Assembly (NCBI GenBank): GCA_023014335.1 | Contig: JAECYW010000001.1 | Coordinates: 2,976,001 to 3,040,000, forward strand | Direction of reading: 5' to 3' | Length of the DNA stretch: 64,000 nt | Source: Galerina marginata | Taxonomy: Eukaryota; Basidiomycota; Agaricomycetes; Agaricales; Galerinaceae | Notes under the pieces: generated by a model | Seen by the model: only the letters and a program-made list of their open reading frames with translations | Told to the model about the DNA's origin: nothing | Database searches by the model: none | Shown here: in pieces, positions 35,101 to 44,476 of the stretch | Layout: each line of letters begins with the position of its first letter | Numbering within the stretch: the first letter of the stretch is position 1 | Made by a program: the position numbers and the translations under genes

Positions 35101-36553
35101 ACTGGAACAATTTTTCTTCTTCTGGCCATAAAAATCCTGTGGAGTTTACGTTTAGTTCACCCATGCGTTCATGTGAGATTTTAGATGTAGGCGTAAATTC
35201 CGGAGGTTTAAATGGTAAGGTGGGTAGGGTAAGCAAGGGATCTTCAGGGATCTGACGGGTAACTCGGCAGTCTTCCGGAAAGGATGTGGAGACAGGGTGC
35301 TTCTTCTTATCAGTACGTTTATAAGCAGTCAAAGTAGGGGGAAAATTATTGTCGGTAGGTTCAGTATTAGGGTAGAATATATATTCATCATCCTCGTGGA
35401 TAGTTGGGTCATAAGACACCTCTAAATCTTCTTCGTCTGCATTTGGCCAGAGTCGCAGAAAGAAGTTTGACAAGTGGGAGTATTCTTCCACGGTGTCCGG
35501 TTCCTGTGTTTCTGCCTGACTATTATCAAGTATCGGATTTAATAATGGTGTGTCCGGGGATTCGGTTTTAAATAAGTCGGGCTCAGTTTCGGGTCTCGGA
35601 TCCGAAATTTCCGAAGGACTCAGAGGTAGAGGGTCATCGTATGAATTTACATGGGGCGGATAGAGTACTTTTGACTCAGAAGGTCGCGAAGTGAAGTCCT
35701 TTAGGTTGCTACTGGGTAGCGTCGCGGGGAACGTGATTAATTTTAAGTATTTGGATGAATTGGAGAAGTTGTGAGCCGCGGGGAACATGATTAAGTCAAA
35801 GTGGCTTAGGTAAGAGTCTGAAGTTCGAACCGCGGGGAACATGATTAAGTCCAAGTCATGGATCGTACTATCTAATATATTTGGCACAGAAAAGAAGGTA
35901 AAAGAGTCCAAAAATGCGAAGTAGAAAGGATGCCCAGAGGTATTAAGACTTAGGTTATTGGACTTAGTCTCACTATCATTTGGCAGCCAAGAAGTGGTCT
36001 GGTCCTCAACTGACATCAGGAGGTTCTCAAGATTGCCAGTCAAGTAACAGGGCAAGGAGGGTAGATTCAAGTTAGAATCAGCCAAGTCATATAGCAAAGA
36101 GTCATTTACTAAGTCAAAGTCAAGGAGAGGGCTATAACTACAAGGCAAGATATAAAATGTACAAGATATTTCGGGCATCGGTTGTTGAGTCAGTTTACAT
36201 ACAGGGTACATTTCCGAGAGGAGACAGAGGTTACAAGGGAAGACAAGAGAGTCTCGGAAGGAAGAGGGACTTAGGCAGACAGGCGTGAGAGGCGACGAGC
36301 TTCGAAAACGTGTTAGTACGTGATACTCAAAGTTAGCATGCAACGTACAAGGAGTGGTGAATGGCCTAGTCAATCTCCTCAAGCTCTTCATCTCGAAAAA
36401 ACTCGTCGTCGTCTTCCTCGAGTGATGGTTCTTCATTCGCCGGCTCGATCCTGACGAGAATCTGGTTGACGACGAAGGAGAGGGCGATAGGGCGGTAAAA
36501 CGGCATGACAATGATGTTGAGGAGGTAGCGAGCCATGTGGGTCTGACGTTCAC
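32129..36553 (-). CDS. Retrotransposon pol: reverse transcriptase, RNase H, integrase
   Basis: 1474 codons, of which the first ~62 overlap the end of the gag ORF in the +1 frame. An acidic/proline N-terminal region includes a repeated DLIMFPA motif (twice, with a third LITFPA variant). Reverse transcriptase: RWFVVLKKNGKLRIVHDLQP, TVFDLFWGFD with the first catalytic Asp, and FIDD (about residues 670-673) in place of the usual YVDD. RNase H: VILSVDSSNEAAG and KLELFGLYRALRHW. Integrase: HESLGHRG...CHECQ zinc site, then D of YIDIMH, D of VTDNGPE and E of VVERGHF. It ends with a DDDDRSD tail and no chromodomain. Probably expressed as a gag-pol fusion through a +1 shift, or by reinitiation; see the overlap. 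Confidence 0.96.
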   Translation of the reverse strand: MNVRPTWLATSSTSLSCRFTALSPSPSSSTRFSSGSSRRMKNHHSRKTTTSFFEMKSLRRLTRPFTTPCTLHANFEYHVLTRFRSSSPLTPVCLSPSSFRDSLVFPCNLCLLSEMYPVCKLTQQPMPEISCTFYILPCSYSPLLDFDLVNDSLLYDLADSNLNLPSLPCYLTGNLENLLMSVEDQTTSWLPNDSETKSNNLSLNTSGHPFYFAFLDSFTFFSVPNILDSTIHDLDLIMFPAVRTSDSYLSHFDLIMFPAAHNFSNSSKYLKLITFPATLPSSNLKDFTSRPSESKVLYPPHVNSYDDPLPLSPSEISDPRPETEPDLFKTESPDTPLLNPILDNSQAETQEPDTVEEYSHLSNFFLRLWPNADEEDLEVSYDPTIHEDDEYIFYPNTEPTDNNFPPTLTAYKRTDKKKHPVSTSFPEDCRVTRQIPEDPLLTLPTLPFKPPEFTPTSKISHERMGELNVNSTGFLWPEEEKLFQYVMTINEGSIAFEDAERGTLKESYFSPYIIPTIAHTPWEYRNIPIPPGIMPKVMDVLKLKVEAGVYEQSQSSYRSRWFVVLKKNGKLRIVHDLQPLNEITIRDAGMLPIVDDFVEGFAGHQCYTVFDLFWGFDARKVHPRSRDLTAFMTPLGLLQITSLPTGFTNSPAEFQKCMIMVLQDEVPHVANIFIDDLPIKGPRTQYLLTDGTPETLKENSGIRRFVWEHAQDVHRVMHRVGLAGATFASNKAQICLPEVLIIGQKCNSEGRTPDTSKVAKILSWPSLQTPKEVRQFLGLCGTVRIWIPDYSKLVRPLTELFHKGADFIWDDRREEAFTKIKELITTAPILRPIDYASDNPVILSVDSSNEAAGMILSQIDDEGRRRPARYGSIPMSERESRYSQPKLELFGLYRALRHWRLYIIGVKVLHVEVDAQYIKGMLNEPDLQPNAAINRWIQGILMFNFKLIHVPAEKHKGPDALSRRPRAEGETAPDDDDSWLDNIALLSLIPYHDFPPFPIYSDSHTPEIRKPRSPAYPVCYSARINQENTLQDIFRFLSTLESPIIENVQTKRRFLAKATEFFIKEGRLFKRNGHRPPLSVIFEPQQKKAILIHAHESLGHRGIQTVYEVIRNRFFWPHMRADVQHHVKSCHECQIRSLKRLEIPLTISSPSILFAKIYIDIMHMPKAGGFQYIVAAKDDLSGTCEARALRKADSRNLAKFFWECIYCRYGAPMQIVTDNGPEVKGAFEQLAKRMGIPQIKISPYNHHANGVVERGHFILREAIIKACRGDLRKWPDRVAEVVFADRVTISRVTGFSPFQLLHATDPILPLDLAEATFLVEDFKTGMSTSELLALRSRQIAKHPEDLARAAETLTQFRFASKLQFEKRFARKLSHKKHRSGDLVLVRNTAIEMSHDRKHQPRYLGPYEVVRETKGKNYKLQELDGTSLQNTYAAFRILPYITRRHAFMQENADLEQETSGTESLITDSDDDDRSD

Positions 36554-39500
36554 GTAAGAAAAACTCGTAAGCCGCGCCGAGGTACTTGGCCTCGAAGGAC
36601 TGGAGAAGCGGGCAGTGATCGTAGTCGAGGTAAGTGTTGAGGACTCGGTAACTCATAGACTCCTTCAGACCCTGCGTAAAGCCTAGGCACCGAAAGAGCT
36701 CTTCGATGAGGTCGATGAGAACCCCAAGTTGTCGCCGACAGAGGAGAATGTGTCGCATGCGGAGGAGCCACGGATTGCCCTCGTCCGGGTTGAAGGTGAC
36801 ATCTTGGGTGAGTTGCTCAGGCGTCTTGAAGGGGAAGACATCGGCGAAGGTTCGTGGAGCGAGAATGAAGTTCCAGTCCGGTTCGACGTCATCTGGGAGG
36901 CGGGTGTTAGCTCGTGGTGTGGACTGGAGAAGGAAGAGTTCGAAGGTGGCGGAGGCAGCGTTGACAAGTGGATCCATCAAGGTCGGCATGAAGCGGAGCA
37001 TGCGGAAGGCTTCTCGTCGTCGCAGACACCCATGATAGATGGGTCGCCGATTGTGTTTGTCGAGGTCGTCGGAATCGTCGCGTGGCTCATCTGCGCCGAA
37101 GATGACAAGGCGGCGGGGTAGTTTTGGGGGCTCTAGATCATGCATAGACCCCGTGGCTTGTTGGACTGCATAGGAAACCGACGAGAGCTCAAGAAGGCTG
37201 GGTTCGTCGGCAGGGTCACAGGAACGTATGTAATTGAGACGTCGGCTGCTAACGGTATCCGCGAAGGTGGCCAGTAGTTCCTCGACGTCTGGGAAGCGGT
37301 AAATGGGGCGGTTGTACTTGTCGTGTCCGATGGTGGCGCGGTTTTGCGTCAAGAAGGGGGGTATGGTGACTCCGCATTCGTACCGCCAGTCTCCTTTGAG
37401 ATATGCCGTAAGTCGTCCAAGGAAGTCTTCATACGGCTCGGGGAGTGGGTGGTAGTGGTCACCTGGAGAGATGGGTGCAGGAAGGGGATGGATCTGGTCG
37501 TGCGCAAAGAGTATGGACGGAGAACCCTCGTAGCGGAATACTTCTCGTGCATCCCGATCGGTACTCTTTGCCAGGAATACACGATACCTATGAGGGAGGT
37601 CCCCTAGCCCGCTCTCGTCTTCTTCGGCTTCCTCGGTCCAGGTAGCTTTCATGTCGAAGGGTCCGTACCCCATGATTCCCGTCCCTACGGTGTCCTTGAT
37701 GGTATCGATGAAGTGCTGGGGGGTGTCATGGTCCAAGAGTGTCATGAGGCGAGTCGCAAACGGAGTTCCAATACGAGGGAAGGTCCGTTGCGAGGTCGGC
37801 TTCTCAAGGAGCTCGAAGCTCGACGACGGCGAGTTCGTGTTTGACATCAAGTCTGGCATCGACGAAGGTCGTGTAATTGCGCAGGTTTGGTGTTTGTGGC
37901 GTTTACTCGGGGGAGGATGGTGTAGGCACAAATCATCAGCAGGGCGTTTGACGGACTCTTCTGACGATGTCGATGGTGGATACTGAAGGTCGAGGGCGAG
38001 GGGCGAGAGGAGGACCGATTCGTCAGAGCTGCTCGATGACGTCGTCTCCCAGGCGCTAGAGTCGGCATCGACGGTATCGTCTTCGTGTGGTCGTCTTGCC
38101 ATGAATTGAGCGGCAGTGGGGCTCTCCGATCCTGGGGATGAAGCTGGGGAAGGAAGCGCCCAGTCGACCGAAAGCGAGAACAGTCGTTCGAGGTTGGCGA
38201 AACGGTAAACGATGTGTCCTGCTCGGTCACATCCCATATCGGCTCCTTCCAGCAGTAATGCCTCGGGAATTTGTATCTCGTGGTCAGAAGGGAGCTCTGA
38301 GCGGAGGAGAGCCGTTATTTCTTCGACGAGGTCCAGCTCGTCGCTTGAAAGGGGTGCATAGTCGTCATCGTCGTCAATTTCGGGCAGGGTGAGTAGCATG
38401 GGAGGTTCTGCGAAGATTTGGTGATTCCCATACCCGAAACTGAGTCGTCGGTCGGCAGCGTAAGTCTGGTGGAGATAGATGCGATAATCGTGGGCAAAGT
38501 TGGAGATTCGTGCATAACGAGAGGTGTCGGGAGTGAACGGTCCGTAGGTGAGGATGAGGGATGGATTAAGGCGTGCCGTGGCGCGAGCGCGAGCTGTGTG
38601 GACGAAGTTCCGGAGGTCTGGAGGCACAGCCGGATAGGGAGGTGGTGGAACGTATGAATCCGGGCTACGTGTTGAAGGTGCCAGCCCTGTTTCGGTCAGC
38701 GGGTCTGCTTCGATATGGGGTGTAAAGAGTGTAGTCGTTCGGGACGGATGGTTGGCCGGGGCTTGAGCTGCAGAAAGGAGCGCGACGACTCGGTGCGCGG
38801 CAAGAGATCCGTCGGTCAGAGGTGCAGGCTGCTCGCTCGGCTCCCGGGCTTCAAGCAAGGCGGCTGCTGCGATGGTTGACGTGGCGTCGTCTCGAAGCTT
38901 GAGGGCATCCGCGACGGTCTCAGGCAAGTGCTCCGCCGCTGCCCAAGCTAGAGAGAGCACGATACGTGTCTCCCATGCTTCCTTGGCCTCGTTTGACAGA
39001 CCGTCACCCTGAGTGGGGGATGTCGTGGTCAGCACGCGCGTGAAGGGTTTCAGTGGGGGGATATGTACCTGCTCCCGCTCCTTTTCTGCCCCCTGGTCTC
39101 CCTCGGTGTCTCCACTGGGCGGTCCACTGACAGCGTCAGCTGCGATTGCAGCCTGCAAGCGAGCAAGGTCAGCAACGGTGTCTATGCGGTGAGTCGGGGT
39201 ACAGACCTGGCCAGCGGCGTCCGCAGTGGATTCGGTGTGGGCGGTAACGAGAGGAGGCGGATCCTCGACGATGCTCTGAGCGAGCTCGGCCTGCGAGCTC
39301 GAGGGCTGGTGGGGGTCGAGGTCAGACCATGGGAATGACACCTCGGATGATTCAGTGGATACCTGATCTGGGTTCGAGTCACCCGTGGCTGTGTCTGGCG
39401 GATCATTGTCGGAATTCGCGGGTGCTGGGGGTTCTCGAGGGAATAGATCCAGAATACGCCGGTCTCCATCTGGGAAATGGAGCTGAAGGTACGCGAACCC

Positions 39501-42500
39501 TTCGACGGTGACCGGAGTACCATTGCAGGTGGTCTGCAAGGTTACGTTGTGAAGTGCGAATTCTCCGAAAGCCGCCGGGGCTCCGTTAGCGTGGCCGATG
39601 CCGATCAACATGGCGTGTCGAGCGTCTAAAGACAGAGGTACCAGGCGATCGGGTTGATCGACCGAAGTGCGTAAGACCCTCGTCGCGTGCTTGACCGCTA
39701 TCGCGGCTTCGGCATACATCTGAGACTCAGCATTGTGGAAAATCATGGTGCTAGTAGAGGACATTTCTTGATGCTTTTCTTGATTTTCTGTAGACCTTTT
39801 ATACTCTTTTTCTACCTCTGTAGTCTGTATTATTGTGTTAGTTGTGTCTTCTGCTTTTCCTTTCTGAGGTTTATTAATTTCTGAGTCCTCTCGCAGAGTT
39901 TCTAAGGGATATAACTCCAGATACCGAATGTGCTCTGGTATTTTATCAGTACTGTTGACTTGTAATTTTGGTGATTCCTTCGGATTTTCCGGCATTTGAC
40001 ATTCCGTGTCACTAACTTTTGTATCAGGTGCGCTATTCTTATCTCGGGTTTCGTCGGTGGGGTACAGATCTTTATTTGGACTCATGGGAACGTTAGGTTC
40101 CAGGCCGTCCCGTGGTTCCGTTGCCCTTTCACTTTCGAAAAGAGATTCTAAAATAGGCAGTAATTCTATTTTGTCTTGCCGACCAAGTAGTTGTGACAAC
40201 GGATCAATCTTTCGGAGGTAATGTCGGATGTCATATGTTGTACCAATTAATTTTGGAGGCGCTTGTTCAGTTTCCGTTGATCCGAGTCCCAAGAACTCCT
40301 CGAATCGTAGTAAATCATCTAAATCAAATTCTTCGGGTGTTGGTTCAGCTGCTACTGTGATAGAATTGACTTGTTTTATGGGTTTAAAAGGCTGGAAGGT
40401 GCGGGGTGTAATTGCATCGGCTGTAACCAGTATTTCGAAGCGTGGTCGTAGCGATTCTGGGTCTTTAAAGACTAGGTACGTCCCATTAACGCGCTCGTCA
40501 ATGGAAACAAAATTGCCGCGCTGCCATGGTCGCCCAAGTAATAATTGAAAGGGAAGGTGGGTGCCGACATAGAGGTTAGCATGTGTTGTCGCGCCACCGC
40601 AAGTCAGGGGTACGCCTTCAATGAGCCCAAAGAGTACTCCCTCTCCTCCGTTCGCATCCATCATATGCGTAGACTTGCTTAAGTCAATGGGTAGCTGGAA
40701 ATATTCTTCTGCCACCTTTTTACTGACCACGTTCAGCTGTGAACCTGTGTCGATAATAGCTGTTATGACTTGTCCACCATAGTTCATTTTTAACTTGATT
40801 AAAACTTCATCGTTCTTTGGACTGTGGGTGCTATTGTAGACTGCTTGACTCATGGCTACTTCTGATTGTCCAGTTTTGCTCATATTTTTGAGTCTTATTA
40901 CCTCCTGTAAGGTAGCCGATAATTCTTTAGATGACCCTAGTATTTTTCGAAGCGGTAGTGCAATTTCTGTGTTCAAGATTTCTTGGACAATAGCCCGAGT
41001 GTCAACTTGTGAAGATATTTCAGATTGTCTTGCACCTCGTTTCTCTGGATTATCCTTGGTGTTATTTTCTGCGGTCTCAGGTTCTTGAATACGGACTGTA
41101 CGAAGGTTTTGGTCAGTTGGTTTTTGCTTCGGAAGGGGTTCTGGTTCTTTAATGGTTACATCTTTCAAGTTGCGAGTCTTCCGAGCATCAAAGGGCAATG
41201 GTTCCAGAATGTGTGGGATCTCCAGGTTTGGTACTTGAATAGATTTCAAAGGTGTTGAGCTTTGTGCTTTTACTGGTGGTTTTGCTGGAGGTTCATCGGA
41301 TATTTTTGCTGCTGTTTTTCCTTTCCGAACTGGAGGCCAAACTCCATCAAACTTCTTTGAAGGTACCTTACTATTTTCTTGTCGAGTCTGTCGGGTATGT
41401 TTGATGCTGCGCTCGACAGGGTAGGAGATGAATTGATTCTCTTCTTCTGAATCATAGTCTGATTCTATTTCTACCACCGCATAAGCAGGTCTTTGTTGTG
41501 CTCGAGCTTCATTGTTGGCGAAAGCCCAGTATGGTCCATCATCCTGCTCATCTGAACTAATTCCATCATCTTCATCTATCTGAAAGTTCCGTTCATAAAA
41601 ATCGCTGACACTTGATTTTAGTGAAACAAAATTTAGGTGTGGTACTGAGCCTTGCATCCGTTGTACAGTTTCAATCAATGGTTCTGTGGATCGTCGAAAT
41701 AAGCGCTGTCCATTAGTCATAAAGTATTTGCGATTGTTTGCATCATAGCTGACAATTCCTTTCTTGAGTAATTCTGCCATTTTTGGGCACTCTCCCAGCA
41801 TGTGATCTGTCTCGAAACATCCAAAACATTTATACTGTGAAGTGTCATTGTTTGTTTGTGGAGCTGACCGATAAGGAGATTGGTTCATTCCAGGTTGGTT
41901 GATTGGGATGTTGTTAGGAAAAGTGGCCGACGCATAAGGTATAGCTTTTGGTCTTGAGGTATCTTGGGTCACTGCATAGCTTGCCGGTGGGTAATTTGTA
42001 GGTTCTTGGAAAGGTAGTCGTCGAATGCATTTCTCTGCAATGCCTGTAGTATCAAGTTGGAGAACTTTGAAGTACATCTGTCCATATTTTGGGTCTTCCA
42101 GTGACATAGTATTCAGCTGTTGGATCATCCCTTCAATTTCCTCAGGTGGTACATTGACTTTATGGGTTCTATCTTCCTCAAACTGTGGAATGCGGCTTGT
42201 CTTGTGATGTTTATCTTTTTGTCTAGGCTTGTGTTTTCGCCTGTACTTTCCTTTACGTTTTCGTTTGTAATCATAATCCTCTTGGTCAGAGTCGGAACTG
42301 GCTTCTGATTCTTCCGAGTCTGAGTCTGAGTCTGAATCCGAATTTTCTGATTCTCCAATAAATCCCAAGGGTGGTCCATGAAGTAATTTGTCAGAGAATT
42401 TGTCTCTTTTGAAGTGAATTTCTGCTACTTCGGTGATGCTTTCAATAGGCCAGGGTAAGGCTGTATCGTGGTTGGGAAGTCGAGCATAAAGTTTATCTTC

Positions 42501-43214
42501 AAGTATCCGTCGGACTTTATATGGAATTCCATACCAGAAATAGCCTTCAAATTCTCTTGGAGATATATATCCCTTATCAAGAAGGAAGTTTGCTTGTCCG
42601 AAATATTCTCGGTAATACTTTTTCCAATGTGTCAGGCTGTTGATTCCATGGAAGTTATTTTTGCGAATGAATTCCATTAGGTCTGCAGGTCGATATCGGG
42701 AATTCTGCCGATCTGCATCATAGTATTTTAAAATTTCTTGTTGAAGTGCTGACCAGTTGGGTGTACTGAAATGTTTGGAGGATTTGAGGAAATCTTTTAC
42801 ACTGTCTGAGCAATATTCCAGAATTCCGTTACACTTATCGACTTCCATAGTGACTTGGTGTTGATCAAGTAGTCGGTTGTAATGGTTTATGAATCGTTGG
42901 ATATCAGTGTGTCGTCCTCTAAAGGTCTTTGGAGCTGATTTAGCTCCACGAACTGGCATGTTGTATAGTGGGGAAGTCATGTTTGGAATATTCATAGTTG
43001 GGATCGCAATGAGTGGAGGGTCAGGAAATATATAGTTGGACTGATTAATGAGTGGTGAGTTGATATCAATGGGTTCAGAAGATGTTAGTTCGAGACTGGA
43101 TTCAGATGTTGATAGTGCTTCGTCAAGTGCAAGTAATATTGATTCGTCGTCAGATGGGTAGATGTTATGTTCGTTAGATCGGTCTTGATAATTAGATGGG
43201 CCTGCAGTGGTCAT
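36366..43214 (-). CDS. Retrotransposon gag-protease polyprotein with unusual 1130-residue C-terminal module
   Basis: 2282 codons, starting 35 nt inside the primer-binding site. Residues ~90-260 are the retrotransposon gag domain (FRGRHTDIQRFINHYN, FWYGIPYKVRRILEDKL), followed by acidic S/D/E and K/R-rich stretches. A CCHC zinc knuckle, CFGCFETDHMLGEC, lies at about 458-471. The aspartic protease motif AIIDTGSQLNVV is near residue 820. From about residue 1153 (DNA 39755) composition changes sharply from AT-rich to GC-rich, starting near MSSTSTMIFHNAES, and this continues to the end. The C-terminal module holds disordered Pro/Ser/Asp regions and two similar segments beginning YGPF (about 1551-1690 and 1842-1993). 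A gag this long is unusual; the module may be a captured host or element gene. Confidence 0.93.
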   Translation of the reverse strand: MTTAGPSNYQDRSNEHNIYPSDDESILLALDEALSTSESSLELTSSEPIDINSPLINQSNYIFPDPPLIAIPTMNIPNMTSPLYNMPVRGAKSAPKTFRGRHTDIQRFINHYNRLLDQHQVTMEVDKCNGILEYCSDSVKDFLKSSKHFSTPNWSALQQEILKYYDADRQNSRYRPADLMEFIRKNNFHGINSLTHWKKYYREYFGQANFLLDKGYISPREFEGYFWYGIPYKVRRILEDKLYARLPNHDTALPWPIESITEVAEIHFKRDKFSDKLLHGPPLGFIGESENSDSDSDSDSEESEASSDSDQEDYDYKRKRKGKYRRKHKPRQKDKHHKTSRIPQFEEDRTHKVNVPPEEIEGMIQQLNTMSLEDPKYGQMYFKVLQLDTTGIAEKCIRRLPFQEPTNYPPASYAVTQDTSRPKAIPYASATFPNNIPINQPGMNQSPYRSAPQTNNDTSQYKCFGCFETDHMLGECPKMAELLKKGIVSYDANNRKYFMTNGQRLFRRSTEPLIETVQRMQGSVPHLNFVSLKSSVSDFYERNFQIDEDDGISSDEQDDGPYWAFANNEARAQQRPAYAVVEIESDYDSEEENQFISYPVERSIKHTRQTRQENSKVPSKKFDGVWPPVRKGKTAAKISDEPPAKPPVKAQSSTPLKSIQVPNLEIPHILEPLPFDARKTRNLKDVTIKEPEPLPKQKPTDQNLRTVRIQEPETAENNTKDNPEKRGARQSEISSQVDTRAIVQEILNTEIALPLRKILGSSKELSATLQEVIRLKNMSKTGQSEVAMSQAVYNSTHSPKNDEVLIKLKMNYGGQVITAIIDTGSQLNVVSKKVAEEYFQLPIDLSKSTHMMDANGGEGVLFGLIEGVPLTCGGATTHANLYVGTHLPFQLLLGRPWQRGNFVSIDERVNGTYLVFKDPESLRPRFEILVTADAITPRTFQPFKPIKQVNSITVAAEPTPEEFDLDDLLRFEEFLGLGSTETEQAPPKLIGTTYDIRHYLRKIDPLSQLLGRQDKIELLPILESLFESERATEPRDGLEPNVPMSPNKDLYPTDETRDKNSAPDTKVSDTECQMPENPKESPKLQVNSTDKIPEHIRYLELYPLETLREDSEINKPQKGKAEDTTNTIIQTTEVEKEYKRSTENQEKHQEMSSTSTMIFHNAESQMYAEAAIAVKHATRVLRTSVDQPDRLVPLSLDARHAMLIGIGHANGAPAAFGEFALHNVTLQTTCNGTPVTVEGFAYLQLHFPDGDRRILDLFPREPPAPANSDNDPPDTATGDSNPDQVSTESSEVSFPWSDLDPHQPSSSQAELAQSIVEDPPPLVTAHTESTADAAGQVCTPTHRIDTVADLARLQAAIAADAVSGPPSGDTEGDQGAEKEREQVHIPPLKPFTRVLTTTSPTQGDGLSNEAKEAWETRIVLSLAWAAAEHLPETVADALKLRDDATSTIAAAALLEAREPSEQPAPLTDGSLAAHRVVALLSAAQAPANHPSRTTTLFTPHIEADPLTETGLAPSTRSPDSYVPPPPYPAVPPDLRNFVHTARARATARLNPSLILTYGPFTPDTSRYARISNFAHDYRIYLHQTYAADRRLSFGYGNHQIFAEPPMLLTLPEIDDDDDYAPLSSDELDLVEEITALLRSELPSDHEIQIPEALLLEGADMGCDRAGHIVYRFANLERLFSLSVDWALPSPASSPGSESPTAAQFMARRPHEDDTVDADSSAWETTSSSSSDESVLLSPLALDLQYPPSTSSEESVKRPADDLCLHHPPPSKRHKHQTCAITRPSSMPDLMSNTNSPSSSFELLEKPTSQRTFPRIGTPFATRLMTLLDHDTPQHFIDTIKDTVGTGIMGYGPFDMKATWTEEAEEDESGLGDLPHRYRVFLAKSTDRDAREVFRYEGSPSILFAHDQIHPLPAPISPGDHYHPLPEPYEDFLGRLTAYLKGDWRYECGVTIPPFLTQNRATIGHDKYNRPIYRFPDVEELLATFADTVSSRRLNYIRSCDPADEPSLLELSSVSYAVQQATGSMHDLEPPKLPRRLVIFGADEPRDDSDDLDKHNRRPIYHGCLRRREAFRMLRFMPTLMDPLVNAASATFELFLLQSTPRANTRLPDDVEPDWNFILAPRTFADVFPFKTPEQLTQDVTFNPDEGNPWLLRMRHILLCRRQLGVLIDLIEELFRCLGFTQGLKESMSYRVLNTYLDYDHCPLLQSFEAKYLGAAYEFFLRERQTHMARYLLNIIVMPFYRPIALSFVVNQILVRIEPANEEPSLEEDDDEFFRDEELEEID

Positions 43215-43248
43215 AGACTAGTGGAGAGGAGAGTGAAAGGATCCAATT

Positions 43249-43267
43249 TCCCTCGCGGTGGGCTCCA
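43249..43267 (-). promoter_or_regulatory. Primer-binding site of the retrotransposon
   Basis: On the minus strand TGGAGCCCACCGCGAGGGA starts 4 nt inside the 5' LTR end (LTR from 43272). Its complement ends in CCA, as a tRNA 3' end would. The priming tRNA identity was not determined. Confidence 0.85.
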
Positions 43268-43271
43268 ATTA

Positions 43272-44476
43272 TGTCAACGTGAATTTTTATTCACCTGGGT
43301 TTCACCGGAATTGACTTTGTTCAGGTTATTCCAGATATCGGGTAAACTGGTCCTAGACTCTGGTTCTCTCCAAACTAGTAAAAATTGGTGGATGGGTCTA
43401 GAAGGATTTAAGAAGTGTGTGGAGTAGTACGGTAGTAGTAATTCAAGTGAACTGTAGCCTGAATATAAGAGTAAAAGTGAACTTGGGGATATAAGGAATA
43501 GTTAGGCTGGTAAGCCTGGCCGAAATGAATATACGTAGTTGTGTTGAAAAGAACTGGGCTGACTGGAGGATAGAAGATAGTCTGCTCTGGATAGTAATAG
43601 GGATCTGTCTGATAAAAGTAGTGATTACGTTGGGTAGTTGGATAGAGTTGATGATATCTATTAGACGATCGACGGGCGGGTTGATAGGAATTCGGATAGG
43701 AAATGACGGAAGTGGTAGCTTAATATTTAGGTAGAGTATTCGTTAGTTGGATATAAAGTCCGTGGCTGCAAGACGCAGTCGTATAAAGTCCGTTGAATCA
43801 AAGTCCGTGACTGCAAGACGCAGTCGTATAAAGTCCGTTAAATCAAAGTCCGTAACTGCAAGACGCAGTCGTATAAAGTCCGTTAAATCAAAGTCCGTAA
43901 CTGCAAGACGCAGTCGTATAAAGTCCGTTAAATCAAAGTCCGTAACTGCAAGATGCAGTCGTATAAAGTTCGTTAAATCAAAGTTCGTACCTGCAAGTAT
44001 GCAGAATATTCACTCAAGTTCAGTAGCTACAAGAGTAGCAGGGTTCTTTAGGCTTAGTGGCTTATAAAGTTTTGGTGAAGTGGGTACTTATATTGTCAAG
44101 TGGAAAAACTACCTCTATATATATACTTTTGGGATGCGGTTATGTTTGTAGGATGCTATGTCTAGGGAACAATAAGGACATAGCCTCGCATAGCCTTTAG
44201 CATAGCCTTAGCATAGCTTCCTGTCTAATCTTTCTGCGTAGCCTTTTTACATAGCCGTTCTGCATAGCCTTTCTGCATAGCCTTTCTGCATAGCCTTTGA
44301 AGCTAAATTAAGAGTGTCTAAATTTATACGTGGAGAAGAATTAGGTTTTCACGGGCGTAGCCTTGTGGCTGGGTAATCTAGTGTATTCTAAGTTCTGTGG
44401 ATTCTAAGGTTATTCCAAGGAGTAAAGGCGAGTGCTTTGAATCAGAGCTTTGCTCTAAACAGTATGTCGCCTGACA
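43272..44476 (-). repeat. Intact LTR (5' LTR of the retrotransposon)
   Basis: 1205 bp, TGTCA...TGACA. Contains about five copies of a 45-bp tandem unit (GTATAAAGTCCGTTAAATCA core) at 43753-43990, which open as a 15-aa repeat frame, and a short CATAGCCTTTCTG repeat at about 44180-44300. Confidence 0.95.

Larger units (their letters stand above)
23709..44476 (-). mobile_element. Ty3/gypsy LTR retrotransposon (15.2 kb) with two nested insertions
   Basis: Both LTRs begin TGTCAACG and end CCTGACA; the flanking duplication is ACGT. Without nested insertions the element is 2 x 1205 bp of LTR plus a 12,755-bp internal region. All three long ORFs are on the minus strand, so the 5' LTR is 43272-44476. 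The order protease, reverse transcriptase, RNase H, integrase identifies Ty3/gypsy (Metaviridae). No chromodomain is visible at the integrase end. The coding frames are fully open and the LTRs look identical wherever I compared them, so insertion was recent. Confidence 0.96.
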
